A DNA stretch of 64,000 nt, from NCBI GenBank assembly GCA_029891345.1, contig CM056995.1, forward strand, positions 80,105,895-80,169,894, given 5' to 3'. Made by a program: the position numbers and the translations under genes. The notes beneath the pieces were generated by a model. The model was not told the DNA's origin and made no database searches. It saw only the letters and a program-made list of their open reading frames with translations. The first letter of the stretch is position 1; the number at the start of each line of letters is the position of its first letter. Positions 1 to 11,637 of this stretch are shown piece by piece. The stretch comes from Dryococelus australis (lineage: Eukaryota; Arthropoda; Insecta; Phasmatodea; Phasmatidae).

Positions 1-1267
1 AGTGATGTTTTTCCGGAGTACTCCCGTTTTATCTTCCCTTTCCTGCATTCCACCCTCGCTGTATTCCTAGCAACGACAGGCTGGACTTCGAGTAAGGCAG
101 CCAGCTCCGCATTCTCTTATTCAGATTGAGTTTGCTACATGTGGAGAATACGCGCAGACTGTACCTTTCAGCTCCTTGTGTACAGTTTTCCGCGGCTTTC
201 TTTTTTTGTATTCGTGCGCCATGCAAACAGCACGAAATCTAATTATATGTAAATATACCAACTGTACCGATTATACTTTTTCTGAAAAAATATGTGTTTC
301 AAAATTTGAAAAATAATGATAATAAACTTAAGTAACAACCCCTTTTTAAAACATTTATCAGACAAAATAAATTCATGGGTCTTCGACAATCACAAGTGAA
401 AAATTTGGTAAAAGTATCTAACTCATAGTTGTTTGCGGCTAAGAAAACTATCTTATCGCTAAGGATGTGCGAAGCTGCCTTATTTAAGCACATTTTTTTG
501 CGTCAATGAAAGGCGAAAGGATAAAAAACAAATTGTGGTCGTTTACTTCAGAAAGGATTACTTACAGATGATGATCGTTAACTCCAGAAATTATGACGTG
601 TAAACAGCTGTCGTTTCTTTCAGGCTGTTTTCACGACACGACACCGTAAAGACAGGAAGCTCTAGTGACGTAATCACAATGTGACGCATGCGCATGACGT
701 GACATCCTATCAGGTACACGCCGTAAAAAAAAAGTTCCTCCAATACAGCCACTTGTACATGAGGCGGACACAACCGTTAACTCAACGAATACAGTGAACA
801 CACGAGCGACAGAATCTTCGTACTGGCGTATTATACTTCAATTTATTTAGGAGCATACCATAAACTAAGGTTGCCATAACTCCGGTTTTTCCCAGGCATG
901 TCCTCCGTTTAGGGCTAAGATTTTACCTGTGAGGAATTAAAAAATTTGACGAAATGTCCGAGTTTTCTGGACGGACACTATTAATAAGCTATGATAAAGC
1001 GATAATGTTTTCGAATTTTGATTTTTTTTTTTGCCAGTGGCAACACATCTTGAGTCTATCAAGCGTCTTCTGTATCCAAACTAACCATTTGTAGCACGTG
1101 TTGTGTTTGTGTGTTAATGATATGCCGAAAAGTAAATTCAAATATTATGTCGGGTTACAAAAGAAGTATTCTTGTTTTAGAATATGTTAAGATGTTTTAT
1201 AAGGTGAAAGCATGATATGTAAACCAAATACATTCGTCTCTGTGGCAAATAAAGGATGTCTCAACCT
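1..1267. other. No recognisable gene
   Basis: AT-rich sequence with T and A runs. I see no coding exon, RNA gene or terminal inverted repeat I can support. The short open frames here have no recognisable protein motif. Confidence 0.5.
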
Positions 1268-2335
1268 TCAAGGCTTCCGTCTGCCTTGCGCTGGAACTGC
1301 GTCGCACAGTTTTGAAATACACGTTTTTCTACGAAACTTTTAAACGTGCGTCCAATCTACGAAAAAAAACACAAACTTTAGACGAGCGCTATACTTTCAA
1401 GACGTCATGCTCGATTTACAATGCCACGACGAGCTCGTCCCGACAGCCCGACACGACTTTTCAGTCCAACCATTCCCGCCACCAAAATTAGTTCAGTGTT
1501 TACAATACCTCGACAGTTTCCACCTGACCTAGTGTTGCGTGGCTTTCGGAAAATCCTAGAATGGCCAGTAACTAGCTATGGAATACAAAGAAATCACAAA
1601 TCATTGTACACGATTTTGTTTTGATAAAATTTGTAAACGAAGCGTTTTTGGATTTTGGAGCAGTTATTATTCACAAATATTTATGTTCGTAAGTTTAGCA
1701 GCTATCCGTTACAAGATAACCAGAATGTACACATAAGTAAAATATTTCTAGTGTGGCATTTGCCACAGTAGTGAAATTCTAACGAAATTTTGCGTTGTAA
1801 GTTAACGTTAATGTTTTTTTTTCTGCTGCCAAGCGAGTCCGACCAGTCCGACGTCCCAAGAAAGTAGAAATAGAATCTACATTTGTCGGGCTGTCGGGGC
1901 TGCGATTTTGTTGGGGCGACCTTGCTCCTGATTGGCTAATGAAAAATTCTCGTCGGTGTCGGTGCTGCTGTGTCAGACTGTTGGGTTATTTTTAATCCAG
2001 CTTCACGCACATTAGAAACACCATTCAAAGCACTCCGGCATAGCTAAAAACGGCTTTTCCGAAGCGCTGTATCACAAAATATACGCGTCAGACACGTACA
2101 AAAGCACTCAAGTGTCTGTAACTGAACCCTGCCACAGATGTTTCGCCAGTAAAATGTTAGTGTCACTGTTGAAAGTCCCTTGGGTACCAGCAGCACAAGA
2201 ACACTGTGCGCCAATTCAGAGCCTTTTGCTTTGTGGCGATGGCGCACTTGAAGCGCGAAGCAAAGTAACCCTTATCTCTCTCGCGCTTCAAGGCCTCAAA
2301 AACCGAAATGAGCTCCAGAACTCGGCGACACTGTA
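1268..2335 (+). repeat. Dispersed repeat family E, copy E1 (split)
   Basis: This is one of four copies in the window of an unnamed repeat; the others are near 19.7-20.6, 28.3-29.2 and 36.2-36.6 kb. Shared landmarks, in order, are a GTTTGAAATA-type block, a run of the type ACGAAAAGAACA, a TTTCAAGACGTCACGCACATTAG-type block, a GCGCGTCAGATACAT-type block and a GTGGCGATGGCGCACTT block near the far end. In E1 the homology stops at 1407 and resumes at 2003, because a 595-bp element lies between. No protein-coding capacity is visible. The family class is unknown; it could be a degraded transposon or a longer SINE-like or LTR-like unit. The far end after about 2335 is not resolved. Confidence 0.6.
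1408..2002. mobile_element. MITE-like insertion H inside repeat E1, TCA target duplication
   Basis: The other E copies read straight through GACGTCACGCAC, while E1 is interrupted here. The interrupting DNA is flanked by TCA at 1405-1407 and 2003-2005, which is a 3-bp target duplication. Its ends are weakly inverted (GCTCGATTT against GCTGGATTA), and a 15-bp inverted repeat CCCGACAGCCCGACA lies inside at about 1439 and 1884. Three-base duplications are typical of PIF/Harbinger elements, but the usual core is TWA, so the superfamily is only a guess. No transposase is encoded. A 67-codon frame inside has no recognisable motif. Confidence 0.65.
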
Positions 2336-2522
2336 GCAAGCATTATTGGGATGGACAATGGGCAGGCAAATCAGCAGGGACGACGTCGTCTTCTGTATTT
2401 GCCGCAACCCACATAGCAGAGGTTCGTGATGGATTGCATGTTCCGTAGGCGCCTTCTGGCCACCTTCACGCTCAAGGCTCTTCTGGCGTACTGTCTCTCT
2501 CTTGTTGATTTGCCTCATAGGA

Positions 2523-3723
2523 TTTGCAGAGGTGATCCTATCACTTTATGATGTAAAAACATAGACAGATGTGTGCTGCATGTCCTTGTGGTAATGTAAA
2601 ATAACCAGTACTGTAAGTTTCATTCCTACAAATAATTATGAAATACTCGTACTATACCTTTTGATCTTAAAAAAATACACTTAAGATACTGAAATAGAAA
2701 GCGGAAACTATTCTTCAACCATGTATTTCTCTTCAATGCTATTCGTAAGGAGACACCGCTGAAAAAAATTAAATTACGCCTATACGACTAAACATCTGCT
2801 GCTCAGCTTCGGCTATCCGGGCGGGAGGAGGTGGTTTGTTTGTTATACTATCTTAAAATTACATCTTAAAATGGCTTCGTAATTTCTTACCCAGAGTTTG
2901 AATCCGAAGCCTTGCGCTGTTTACACTTTCGATGATTCCGTTGCATCAGTCTTGGAATGCGTACAGACCTACATATCCCATAAATGTTGATGGTATTGCT
3001 TATCAATAATATACACATTGTAGTTATGCTTCAGTCCAGCAGCAATGCTGAAATCACCGCAGATACTCGGCAACAGGCGTATCCTGTAAGTAAGATATGA
3101 CGTCAGACGAGTTTCCTAGGTTTTAATTCACACCACCCTTTTGTGACCAAATTTTCTGGGACTTTAGTTGCCTTCGTCCCGTGCTAAAGTTTCGGATAAA
3201 CACATACCATCATCCCAGCCCCGCCCCTTCGGTCTTTGGTTAACTCAATGCGATAAAAGCGAGAGCGCTATTAAAATTCAGCTAGGTTTTGAGAAATAAC
3301 TAGTTCTATACAAGAGCACTGCATTAAGTTGAAAACCTAAGCATCATTAATATTGACAATTTGTTTATACTGAAGAGAGAAGCGCCAATTACAGCGGCTT
3401 TTCAATTACCTCAGCGACTTGATTTATTTGCACCAAACCAGTAACTGGGTCCTCTTTAGGCATTTCTGTGTATAGCCTAAACGCGAGTTCTAAACTTTCA
3501 TAAAAGCATTTCAGACTGCTCTGATAGTATATATTTCGTAACCCAGTAAAAGAAAGATGATATTTTAATAGCGTTGTGCTTTGGTTTGCTGCCAATTATA
3601 CCGGTGGAGAGAGAGCGCGCGCTAATGGCTTAGTACTCTAGCTCATTCTGGTTGAACAGCTGATGCGACACGTAATGACTACGGGAAGCTAGTCAGAGCT
3701 AACGCGCTGGTGGCTGTCGGCAC
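2523..3723. other. No recognisable gene
   Basis: Unique-looking sequence with no supported exon, tRNA-like box pair or inverted-repeat element. Confidence 0.45.
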
Positions 3724-3725
3724 TA

Positions 3726-4339
3726 AAGCGGTATTCACAACAGAGCGACGCGATGCGTCGTGTCGAGCATCAGCCAATCAGAGCTATCGTCGAGCGTCGA
3801 GGACTTGCACGAGCGACGAACATTGGTTTTGACGCTCGTCGCTAGCGTCGGGTAATAAGAAGAATAACATTTCTGTACTTCGTATTAAATAAACTGGCGC
3901 GAAGTTGAGATAGAGAACAATGAAAATATACGTAACAAACGGTTTGCAGAAATACTAATTGGAGTGTAAATTTATAACAATTTTAACTACCTTTAAAAAC
4001 AAAAGTAAGGAATTTTTTATATTTTGCGATGCTTGGAGAGTTGTTCTTGTTCTACAAAATTACAAATTTTAATATAATACTTGTATTAAAGAAAAGTGTC
4101 TATGACTACAAAATAACAATTTTACTAACTAAACGGCAAACAAATCCACTGAAATTCGTTCGCTTTTAGCATTTCATTGCAAGCTTCCTTGCAGGATAAC
4201 AGATGGCAGCACTGTCTGTGTCACCAGCGGCTGGTGTCAGAACAACGCTCTATCGTGAAGACGCGAATAACGCTCGTCGCTGGCGGCCAGCGTCGGACGC
4301 GACGCGCCGCATCGCGCCGCTCTATTGTGAATACCGCTT
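3726..4339. mobile_element. CG-rich MITE G with about 33-bp terminal inverted repeats
   Basis: The left end AAGCGGTATTCACAACAGAG and the right end (read in reverse) AAGCGGTATTCACAATAGAG match, and similarity runs on for more than 30 bases. Both subterminal regions are packed with GACGC, CGACG and GCGTCG motifs (about 3745-3850 and 4255-4320), which also makes the ends internally palindromic. The centre is AT-rich. It has no coding capacity; the 88-codon frame beginning at 4203 is an artefact of the CG-rich right end. A target duplication could not be fixed with confidence. It is most likely a non-autonomous DNA transposon of undetermined superfamily. Confidence 0.75.
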
Positions 4340-4522
4340 AGGATGTGGTTTCCCCGACAGACAGTTGCGACGGCAACCACACTGCCGGTGCACGGAGAAG
4401 TCGCGAAGCGGGTCAGTGCGCCATCAGCAGGTCGTTGATGAATCTTCGAGCAGAGTCGCCAACACGTAGAGAGAGAATTCCTCTAGGCCACAAGTGAAAA
4501 TGCACTAGGGTCCACTAGATTT

Positions 4523-4863
4523 CAGGAGCGCCGGAACCAACTTCGTTTAAGGGGAGGAAAAGTCCATGGGGAGAATTCGGAGCCCCCGGTGCTGAAAAAT
4601 GCCCCTGTCCAAAAAATTTTGCTTTCAAATCAGTTATGGATGAATTTGCACTTATATAGTGCTTACTATTTACGTATTTTGACACCACAACAAATATTAT
4701 TATTGACCATAATTCTTTAGTAGTTATACGTGAAGCATAAATTTTAATCTTCATTTTTATCTCGTTGCACCCCTTCATGAAGACTTTGGCGCCCCGTAGT
4801 GAGACTGGAAAAAGGGGAGGGGGAGATAAATCCTCCCTTGCCCTCCGTTTTTCCGACGCCCTG
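4523..4863. mobile_element. hAT-like MITE K (degenerate)
   Basis: The ends read CAGGAGCGCCGGAA on the left and, in reverse, CAGGGCGTCGGAAAA on the right, followed by C/G-rich subterminal tracts such as AAGGGGAGG. This matches the general form of hAT termini. Its interior resembles element L at 30330-30778 over a stretch of the type AAATTTTGCTTTCAAATCA. No 8-bp target duplication is visible, so the copy is probably old or its ends are eroded. Confidence 0.55.
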
Positions 4864-5971
4864 TTAAGGTATACAAAATCATTCTTTGAATGATGAAACA
4901 ATAAACATGTTTTCAGTTCACCTCCAGGTAACAGTTTAACACAATTTTTTCAAAGCATATTTTTCTGTAACTCTATCCAATTTATATAACTGCACATCTT
5001 AAATAATTGTAGATGTGACAAAGCTAACAAGAAACAAAAAACATGATTGAAAAAATAAGCAAAATGATGCAATGCCATCAATTCATGAATATCAGTTATA
5101 GAAGTATGCTATAAATGTTTATAATTTCACCATATACATATTAAAATTAAAATTGGACACACTATATACTTTCCACAATGTTCATAAAAGTGTCCAAGGC
5201 ATTTAACCAAAAATTAAAAAAAAAAAAAGACAAAGCTTACGCATCGACTAGTAGGTAACATTTTTTCACAATAGGTATGAATAAAAACCTAGCATATCTC
5301 GTGGAAAATCCACTAAGTTGGCAACACTGGCCCCGTACGCCCCTACCTCGACGAGGCAGCCAGGTTGTTGAGCTAGAAGAGACGTGGTAGGGATTGCAGT
5401 TGCCTCAATGCAGCAGCTAAGTGGGAAGGTTTACAACTCAGCCGCAAGGAGGAACCAGTTACGCTTGTTCACGATCAGATTCGTTTACGTACGATACGTC
5501 TGCATATAACGTGTGCATACAAAGTGTGGCTGATAGTGAATGTACTCCTCATGTTCAAAGAATTACACACGACTAGAAATAAACGTGACTTTGCCACAAC
5601 AAAGATTTATAAAGTAAGTAACATAGTTTAGACTAGTTTTTATTTGCGTAAAAAATTCAAACAAAATTTTTTCTTGTCTGAAATTTTTAAATAAGTCACT
5701 TAATTTTACATACTTAATTTCTCCTGCAACCGTTTTGGCTGGAGGCCTGATACAACACGATATACAATATATAATGTCAATTTCATACCGGTCTGCACGT
5801 TGAGGATGCTTCCTACATGACATCACTACACGACGACTACAGATACGGAAATTTTGCGGGTTAATCTGACGGCCAGGCTAAACTCGACAGTTATCTGTAC
5901 ATCTCAGGCACTGCCATTTCTTTGTTGGCCCGTGTCTTCTTGCTGAGCGCTACATCCCGCGTACTACGTCG
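4864..5971. other. No recognisable gene
   Basis: AT-rich DNA. The frames on either strand show no recognisable protein family. Confidence 0.45.
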
Positions 5972-6401
5972 TATAGCCTATTCTCTGTTTCTTCGGACGT
6001 TTGAACTTAAACCTTTGAAAAATCACCCCATGTATTACGTATTTAGTTATTTCTTAAATATGCCACGTATCAAGCGTTTTTATACCTCTGTAAACACAGA
6101 GTATCTTACTTTTCGCAAAACTGAAGATTTACCTATATTTTATTTATAAATTATTATATTTAATTTATAATAAACACGAATAAAAACATCGAGAAAAAAT
6201 CTGTGTTGGTAGCGCCTAGTAATAAATAGTTCTCATGCAAAATAATATTACAACTGAGTGCGCAGGAAAGCGGTGCATCGTCCCTCTGGTGGAATTTTCT
6301 AGACTTAGTTAAGCTTAGCTTGCACGAGGCGGAGGGATATCCTGGAAATAGAACTTTAGCAGAGCTTCAGAAAAGTGCGAAGTAACCGTGAATGGATTAT
6401 A
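5972..6401 (+). mobile_element. MITE family B, copy B1
   Basis: Bounded by TATAGCCTATTC at the left and GAATGGATTATA at the right, inverted copies of the B terminus (consensus TAGTCCATTCACGGTTACTTC). A subterminal block AAATCACCCCATGTATTACG is shared with other B copies. TA lies at both ends, as expected for Tc1/mariner-type insertion. It encodes nothing. Confidence 0.75.
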
Positions 6402-6699
6402 CGAAATTCGTTCGATCTCTTTCTGCATGTGTATCACTGGTTCGCTGTCATGCAGGGCGCTGTCAGAAGACGAGTGGTCCATTCACGAATGAAACAAGTA
6501 AGTAGAGTTGTTTAAAGCCTATCCCAGGACCTCTCGAACTCGCGAAATTCCCGACTGTGAATCGTGACGTAACGAATAACTATTTTCATTTTAACATCCA
6601 TATGTTCATTACGCACACACGTTTAATAAAAATCGTCCTCAGGTTTGTGTTTTAAACAGTCTAGCTCTTGCGATTGGTAACTTTAGAGTGACATGTAGC

Positions 6700-6974
6700 G
6701 ATAGGAAAATTTCGCGAATTAATTTCGTGACAAGACAGACGTTAAACACACATACAGCGAAGTCATCTTTGAAATTGGATCACAGTTCATTAGACACGCT
6801 CAAGACGCCTTTGAGCCAATAGCAAACTTGCAAGGAAACAAGTAGCGAATCTCATACTGCCAGGTGTCAGGTAACACTGGGACAGCAGCCAATGAGCAAA
6901 CAGCTGAGGCTCTAGTGTACATAGGAATGTGGAGTCTAGCCTACAGTTCATTGAACTCGCGAAATTTTCCTATC
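6700..6974. mobile_element. Small inverted-repeat element Q
   Basis: GATAGGAAAATTTCGCGA at 6700 is matched in inverse by TCGCGAAATTTTCCTATC ending at 6974, about 21 bp with one mismatch. A third, degenerate copy of the motif (AACTCGCGAAATTCCC) lies upstream near 6538. Probably a short MITE; the target duplication is not resolved. Confidence 0.5.
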
Positions 6975-7508
6975 CCAAGTAATAAGTAACAGATCTTCGG
7001 CAGAATTTAGATATATAGTTTACAGGGTACAATAAGCAAAGCGAGTGGTAGTTTGCAACTAGAACCGATTCGACAGAATACAAAGAGTACGAGCTTTCAT
7101 TTTTTAAGTAAGTGTATTTATAAGAGTAATATTATTTTATATTTATGCAAAAAATTCAATTTATGTTTTAAAATCCAAGGATAAAATATTGCAGGCTAGT
7201 AGGCCTACGAATAGTGCTTCCAATGACGCACGGCAAATTTTAAACGAAAAGAAACCAAGAATTTTCTTGGTATTCACACCACAGAAGAAATCGTACCTAA
7301 ACATACAAAAATACCACAGCTAGCGTAATACGCCAGGACTTGTGGTTTCTATTAAACCTACAACTTGCGCTTATTTGTGAACGACCGTTACGAAAGAATT
7401 ACACAATCCTTTTGCTGTTATTACCCAGGCATTTCGTGGCTTGGTTCAGCTCAGCGGTAGAGTGGCTTAAAACGCCTAGGTGCTAAACGGGTAACGTTGA
7501 GACGATTA

Positions 7509-7914
7509 CAAGCTGTTCATGATAAAGTGACCACTTTTGAAATCAACCTTAGAGAAAAGTCACTATTCCTGCCTGCATATATTTTAACGGGCGCACTGAG
7601 TGATATGCGCTCAGTAAAGTTGGTAACGATGGAGGGGAAAGTAGTTCCACATGCTAACGTCAAATTAAAAGTGTTAGGTAACCATTTGTGATGACTTAAA
7701 TAATCTTTTTAATGCACCGAAGTGTAAAAATTGGAAAATTTTTAAAATACGTACTTTTCTAAACATTTTACAGTTTCACTTGACCGACGCATGAAGAAAG
7801 CGATGAGGCTCATTGCAATGATAATTTTACATAAGGCGGAAGAACACACAACGTCCATACAAATGGATACTAAGCAAGGCTTTCAAAAGTGCTCATTTGA
7901 TCATGAACAACCTA
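7509..7914 (+). mobile_element. MITE family A, copy A1
   Basis: Full-length copy of the commonest repeat in the window. Left terminus AGCTGTTCATGATAAAGTGA and right terminus, in reverse, GTTCATGATCAAATGAGCAC form the characteristic inverted repeat (consensus AGGCTGTTCACGGTAAAGTG). Internal landmarks include TTTCACTTGACCGACGCATG and ATAAGGCGGAAGAACA. TA lies at both borders. It is non-coding and about 405 bp long. Confidence 0.85.
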
Positions 7915-8316
7915 TACCCGCTGAGGTGCAGGTTTTCAGAAGTACTTACTTAATTTTATTAAACTTGAATAATATACTTACACACCTTGATAGACCTAAA
8001 GGGAATGGTGCACTAAGATCTTAAAGTGTCAACTTGTCGTTGCAACATGTTTCTCAGAGAGCGTATCAAAATGTTTGGCATTCTAAGTTCTAAACAGTAG
8101 CCTCCTAAGCCTTTTTAGGTTGTTACATATTCTCTGGTTTTATTATTCTTAGACTAATTACGAAAGATGATAAATAATATATTCTTTATTATTTTCTGTC
8201 AGTAGTCAGAGATTAATAAATTTGTATTGGAAAGGGCTTATTAACGTCATCCGGTGTTATACCTAAAGGCTTATCAGGAGACAGATTACAAACTAACTTA
8301 TTCTGACCTAACTTAA

Positions 8317-8402
8317 ACTTACACCCATGCCTTACCTAGGATTCTAACCCAGAACCTTCCGCACCGCAGACCGGCGGCGCACCAGCCGACTGCGGAAGGT
8401 CG
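8317..8402 (-). repeat. tRNA-like SINE head or tRNA pseudogene
   Basis: On the minus strand, GGCTGGTGCGCC (A-box position) is followed by GGGTTAGAATCC, a B box close to the GGTTCGAATCC consensus. The spacing suits a tRNA-derived SINE head. No clear body or tail was identified. Confidence 0.45.
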
Positions 8403-8629
8403 GCCCACAGATTGATAAACGAAGTAACAATGTAAAAAGGAGCAAAACACCATTATGTAAACCTTAACGCGCGGAAAATTTCGATACGCACTTTGGCAAA
8501 CTACCTGCAATTACAAGTTGATAAATATAAAACGTTAGGCCATCATTACACTTAAGTATTTACAGTGTACAGGAGACACCGCAGAAAATAATCAGAGACG
8601 CGGAAATTTTGCTGCAAGTTCATTTGGTA

Positions 8630-9056
8630 AAGGCTGTTCACGGTAAACGAAACTCTTTTTAAGCTCTGCTTAAGATCTACTTGAATGTGCATTGCATATC
8701 CTTCCACCATATATAAAATTAACATTGTCATGGGTCTGAACATTTTATCTATGCGTCGGTCAAGTGAAACATTGGAAATTGTTGTAAAAATAAATATTTA
8801 ACAAACTTGCTAATTCTTGCACTTATATGCATTTAAAACATAGCAAACAAAATAATTCATTTTAGTATTAAAAACTGTTTACCTTAAGTCTTTAAATTCA
8901 ACGTTACGATGTGTAACTCCTTTCTATCCGTAGCTAGCAACTCTACATACTGGACACACGCCACTCAGTGTGTCCGTTGAAATGCATGCAGGTATAGGGG
9001 CAGAGAAATCTCTCAAAGGGTGATTACAAAAGTGCTCACTTTATCGTGAACAGCTT
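8630..9056 (-). mobile_element. MITE family A, copy A2
   Basis: Opposite orientation to A1, 715 bp away. It begins AAGGCTGTTCACGGTAAACG and ends CTCACTTTATCGTGAACAGC. The diagnostic ATGCGTCGGTCAAGTGAAAC block is at about 8751. Non-coding. Confidence 0.85.
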
Positions 9057-9081
9057 TTCAGCATGTTAGACTAAGGCAGGG

Positions 9082-9696
9082 TTAACAATAGCTCGTCGCG
9101 TCCGTCCGTCTTACATTTGTCCGTCTCCCAGCCGAGTGATTTACAACCAAACTTCGTATGTCCTTCGTAAGTTCATTGCTGCAAACTAATAAAAACAAAA
9201 TTGTTTACAAATAGAAAAAAATTCTCCATGAAAAGTGAAATTTTTGGTGGTATTGTTTTTCTAAGTAACCAAAACGCACATACGCATATGTAACGGAAAT
9301 TAATAGATGTAAAATAATTTTTAATAGCATATAAAAGCATGATTTTATTACTTTTACTGTTGCACAAAAGGAGCTCGTTTTTCCAAACGTATTTATCAAT
9401 TAATCTTAAGGAAAATCTAACTTAATTTCATTTTACAGTTACACAAACCAATATATGAAAACAAAAGACAGCCAAACCAAGACATTGCACACACTACACA
9501 GCCATGTAAAGAACTCGGGATGAACAAGTAACAAAACGTGCAAGTATAGAAGGTTGTAATTTCATCCGTTCGTCCGTCAAAAGTTAAAGCTTGCCAAGGT
9601 TTTGACGGACGGACGGATGGAATTAATTGCCACCTCTGATTGGCTGTTGATTGCGTGATTGACGAATGAATGACGGACGGATGCGATGGGTTGTAA
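9082..9696. mobile_element. Inverted-repeat element M with CCGTCCGTC termini
   Basis: The left end CGTCGCGTCCGTCCGTC at about 9094 pairs with the reverse of GACGGACGGATGCGATG near the right end. A second, internal hairpin has arms at 9563-9582 and 9600-9619 built from the same CCGT units. TTA and TAA occur at the outer edges, which would suit a Harbinger-type target, but a small indel makes the exact ends uncertain. Confidence 0.55.
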
Positions 9697-9699
9697 ATC

Positions 9700-10490
9700 T
9701 TGCCTTACAACACCTGTATTTCTTCGTAACGTTTGTGATTGTACCAAAGTAATTCTAACTTGTAAGACTTGAGCAAGTGCAGTCTTGAGAAGAAAGGAAA
9801 AAGTGTACCATTAGGCAGCAGCAAGTGAACAATTGGCAACAGCTGGAGAGTGCAGAGAAACGCAACTTTTTATGGTTAAACGATTTCGTGAGCAGTTTGT
9901 GATAGAGGAGAGGAGGTGAGTGGACAAAGAAAACACTCGATGACTCGGAAACAATGACGCTTCCAGTTGGGCCACAGACTTTCTGGATGTCTTACTTTCA
10001 CGTTGACGATTACAATGTGCTAAGAGAAGCTGATAATTTCGCAACGCTTAATTGCAGTGACACGATTATTGAACAATGTTTTATTACTAAATTTTTCCGA
10101 CTTCCTTAAAAGTCAGTGCATTTGCCCACAGCAAGCGAAAGTTGTGAAACAAAAGTGTAATCTTTAAAATTAGTTCTTCGTCTCAAGAAGAATGTGAACA
10201 GTGATATTACGACAAAGCAAATAATTTGGTATTACATAAATGAATATCATCCGTGTAATTGCTGTTCACTTTACTTGATGAAGATGACTGCGTTATTGTT
10301 GTTGAGAAACGCTTTTATTTTAATATGTACTATTACTGTGAATTTTAGAGCACACAATACTTTATCATAAAATATATGCAGTTTAGTAAAATATTTAAAC
10401 AGATTTTATTTTGAACAACATACAATGCAAGTACGTCCTACTGTATGAATATTGTATTTAAATTATTACATATTTTTATTTTTTTTTTCA
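9700..10490. other. No recognisable gene
   Basis: AT-rich sequence without a supported exon or repeat boundary. Confidence 0.4.
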
Positions 10491-10494
10491 GCTC

Positions 10495-10720
10495 ACATTC
10501 GAATCAGGTTTTAGTGACTAGTCCCTTACCCCTTCCTGTTCGAGTTCAGGCTCTGGCGAATGGAGATTATTACGTGGATAGTGTGACCACAGCAGGGATG
10601 CAGGCGTTTTCTCGGGTTTCTCCTGTTTTACTCCCCTGTGTACGACTGCTCCAGTCCCGTGCTACCCATTCCTCATATTGGAGGATAACTGGAGGGCAGC
10701 TGTCTTAACTTAACGTCATC
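10495..10720 (+). repeat. Possible SINE, degenerate
   Basis: A B-box-like CTGTTCGAGTTCAGG at about 10538 is followed by a body containing CTCGGGTTTCTCCTG, reminiscent of the TTTCCTCGGG core of the SINEs at 16.7 and 23.9 kb. The A box is not clear. The 87-codon frame here runs over the repeat and has no protein motif. Confidence 0.35.
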
Positions 10721-11168
10721 AAGGTTGATACTCCTTCAGGGAGCAGAATTTGTTTCAATTAATTTTTTACCAGTAGCTATAATCAATTGCAATTTTTAGC
10801 CTACTTGTATGTGATCTTAATATTATTATTAATTGTATTAAAGGTTTTATTGTTTATATGGTTTCGTTATTTGTGGAAATGTAGACTGATACCCATAGTA
10901 TTATTTCTGCTTGCTGTTAATGAAAGGGACAACAATACTTGGTGATTGGCCTACGTAAAACATTTTAAGGCGTATTATAAACACAATTATTTCAGTAAGA
11001 ATATTCTGTGTGTAAACTGGGCTCCGGCCGGAATCTAGTTCGTGGTACCTTGGCAAAGAAAGCGCCGAACTCAGTTCACTGCCGTCGACCTCTTAGCTTA
11101 AATGCCCGCCAAGCGCCCCATAGCGTTTTAAGTTCCTTAATTATTGCTCTGAAAGAATAGTTTACTGT

Positions 11169-11587
11169 ATGGGCTATTCACGGTAAAATGAGCACTTTTG
11201 ATAGCCCTGCTTAAAATCTACTTGTATAAATCTTGTGTATTATTCCGCCTTATGTAAAGATAACATTGCCATGGACCTCATCATTTTATTCATGCGTCGG
11301 TCAAGTGAAACTGTGAAACTATTAGAAAGAAATATTTTACAAATCTCCACATTTTTACACTTCGATGCATTAAAAAAATAGAAAGCAAAATAAATAATTT
11401 ATGTTATCACAAATGGTTACTTAACACTTTTTATTCGACGCTAAGATATGGAACTACTTCCCATCCATCGTTACCAACTTTACTGTGCACATGTCACTCA
11501 ACGTGTCCGTTGAAAAATATACAGGTTGGAGCAGTGAAATTTTTTAAGGTTGATTTCAAAAGTTCTCACTTTATCCGAACAGCCTTT
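11169..11587 (-). mobile_element. MITE family A, copy A3
   Basis: It begins GGGCTATTCACGGTAAAATG and ends with a degenerate TTCTCACTTTATCCGAACAG. The internal ATGCGTCGGTCAAGTGAAAC lies at about 11293. Confidence 0.8.
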
Positions 11588-11637
11588 ATCAAAATTTTGA
11601 TCTTATAGGCTGTCAAGTGTTGAGCGTTACCAACATA

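Noticed and set aside
7430-7500. tRNA-like sequence with a GGTTCAGCTCAGCGG A-box-like word
   Set aside because: No B box at the right distance and no pairing stems.
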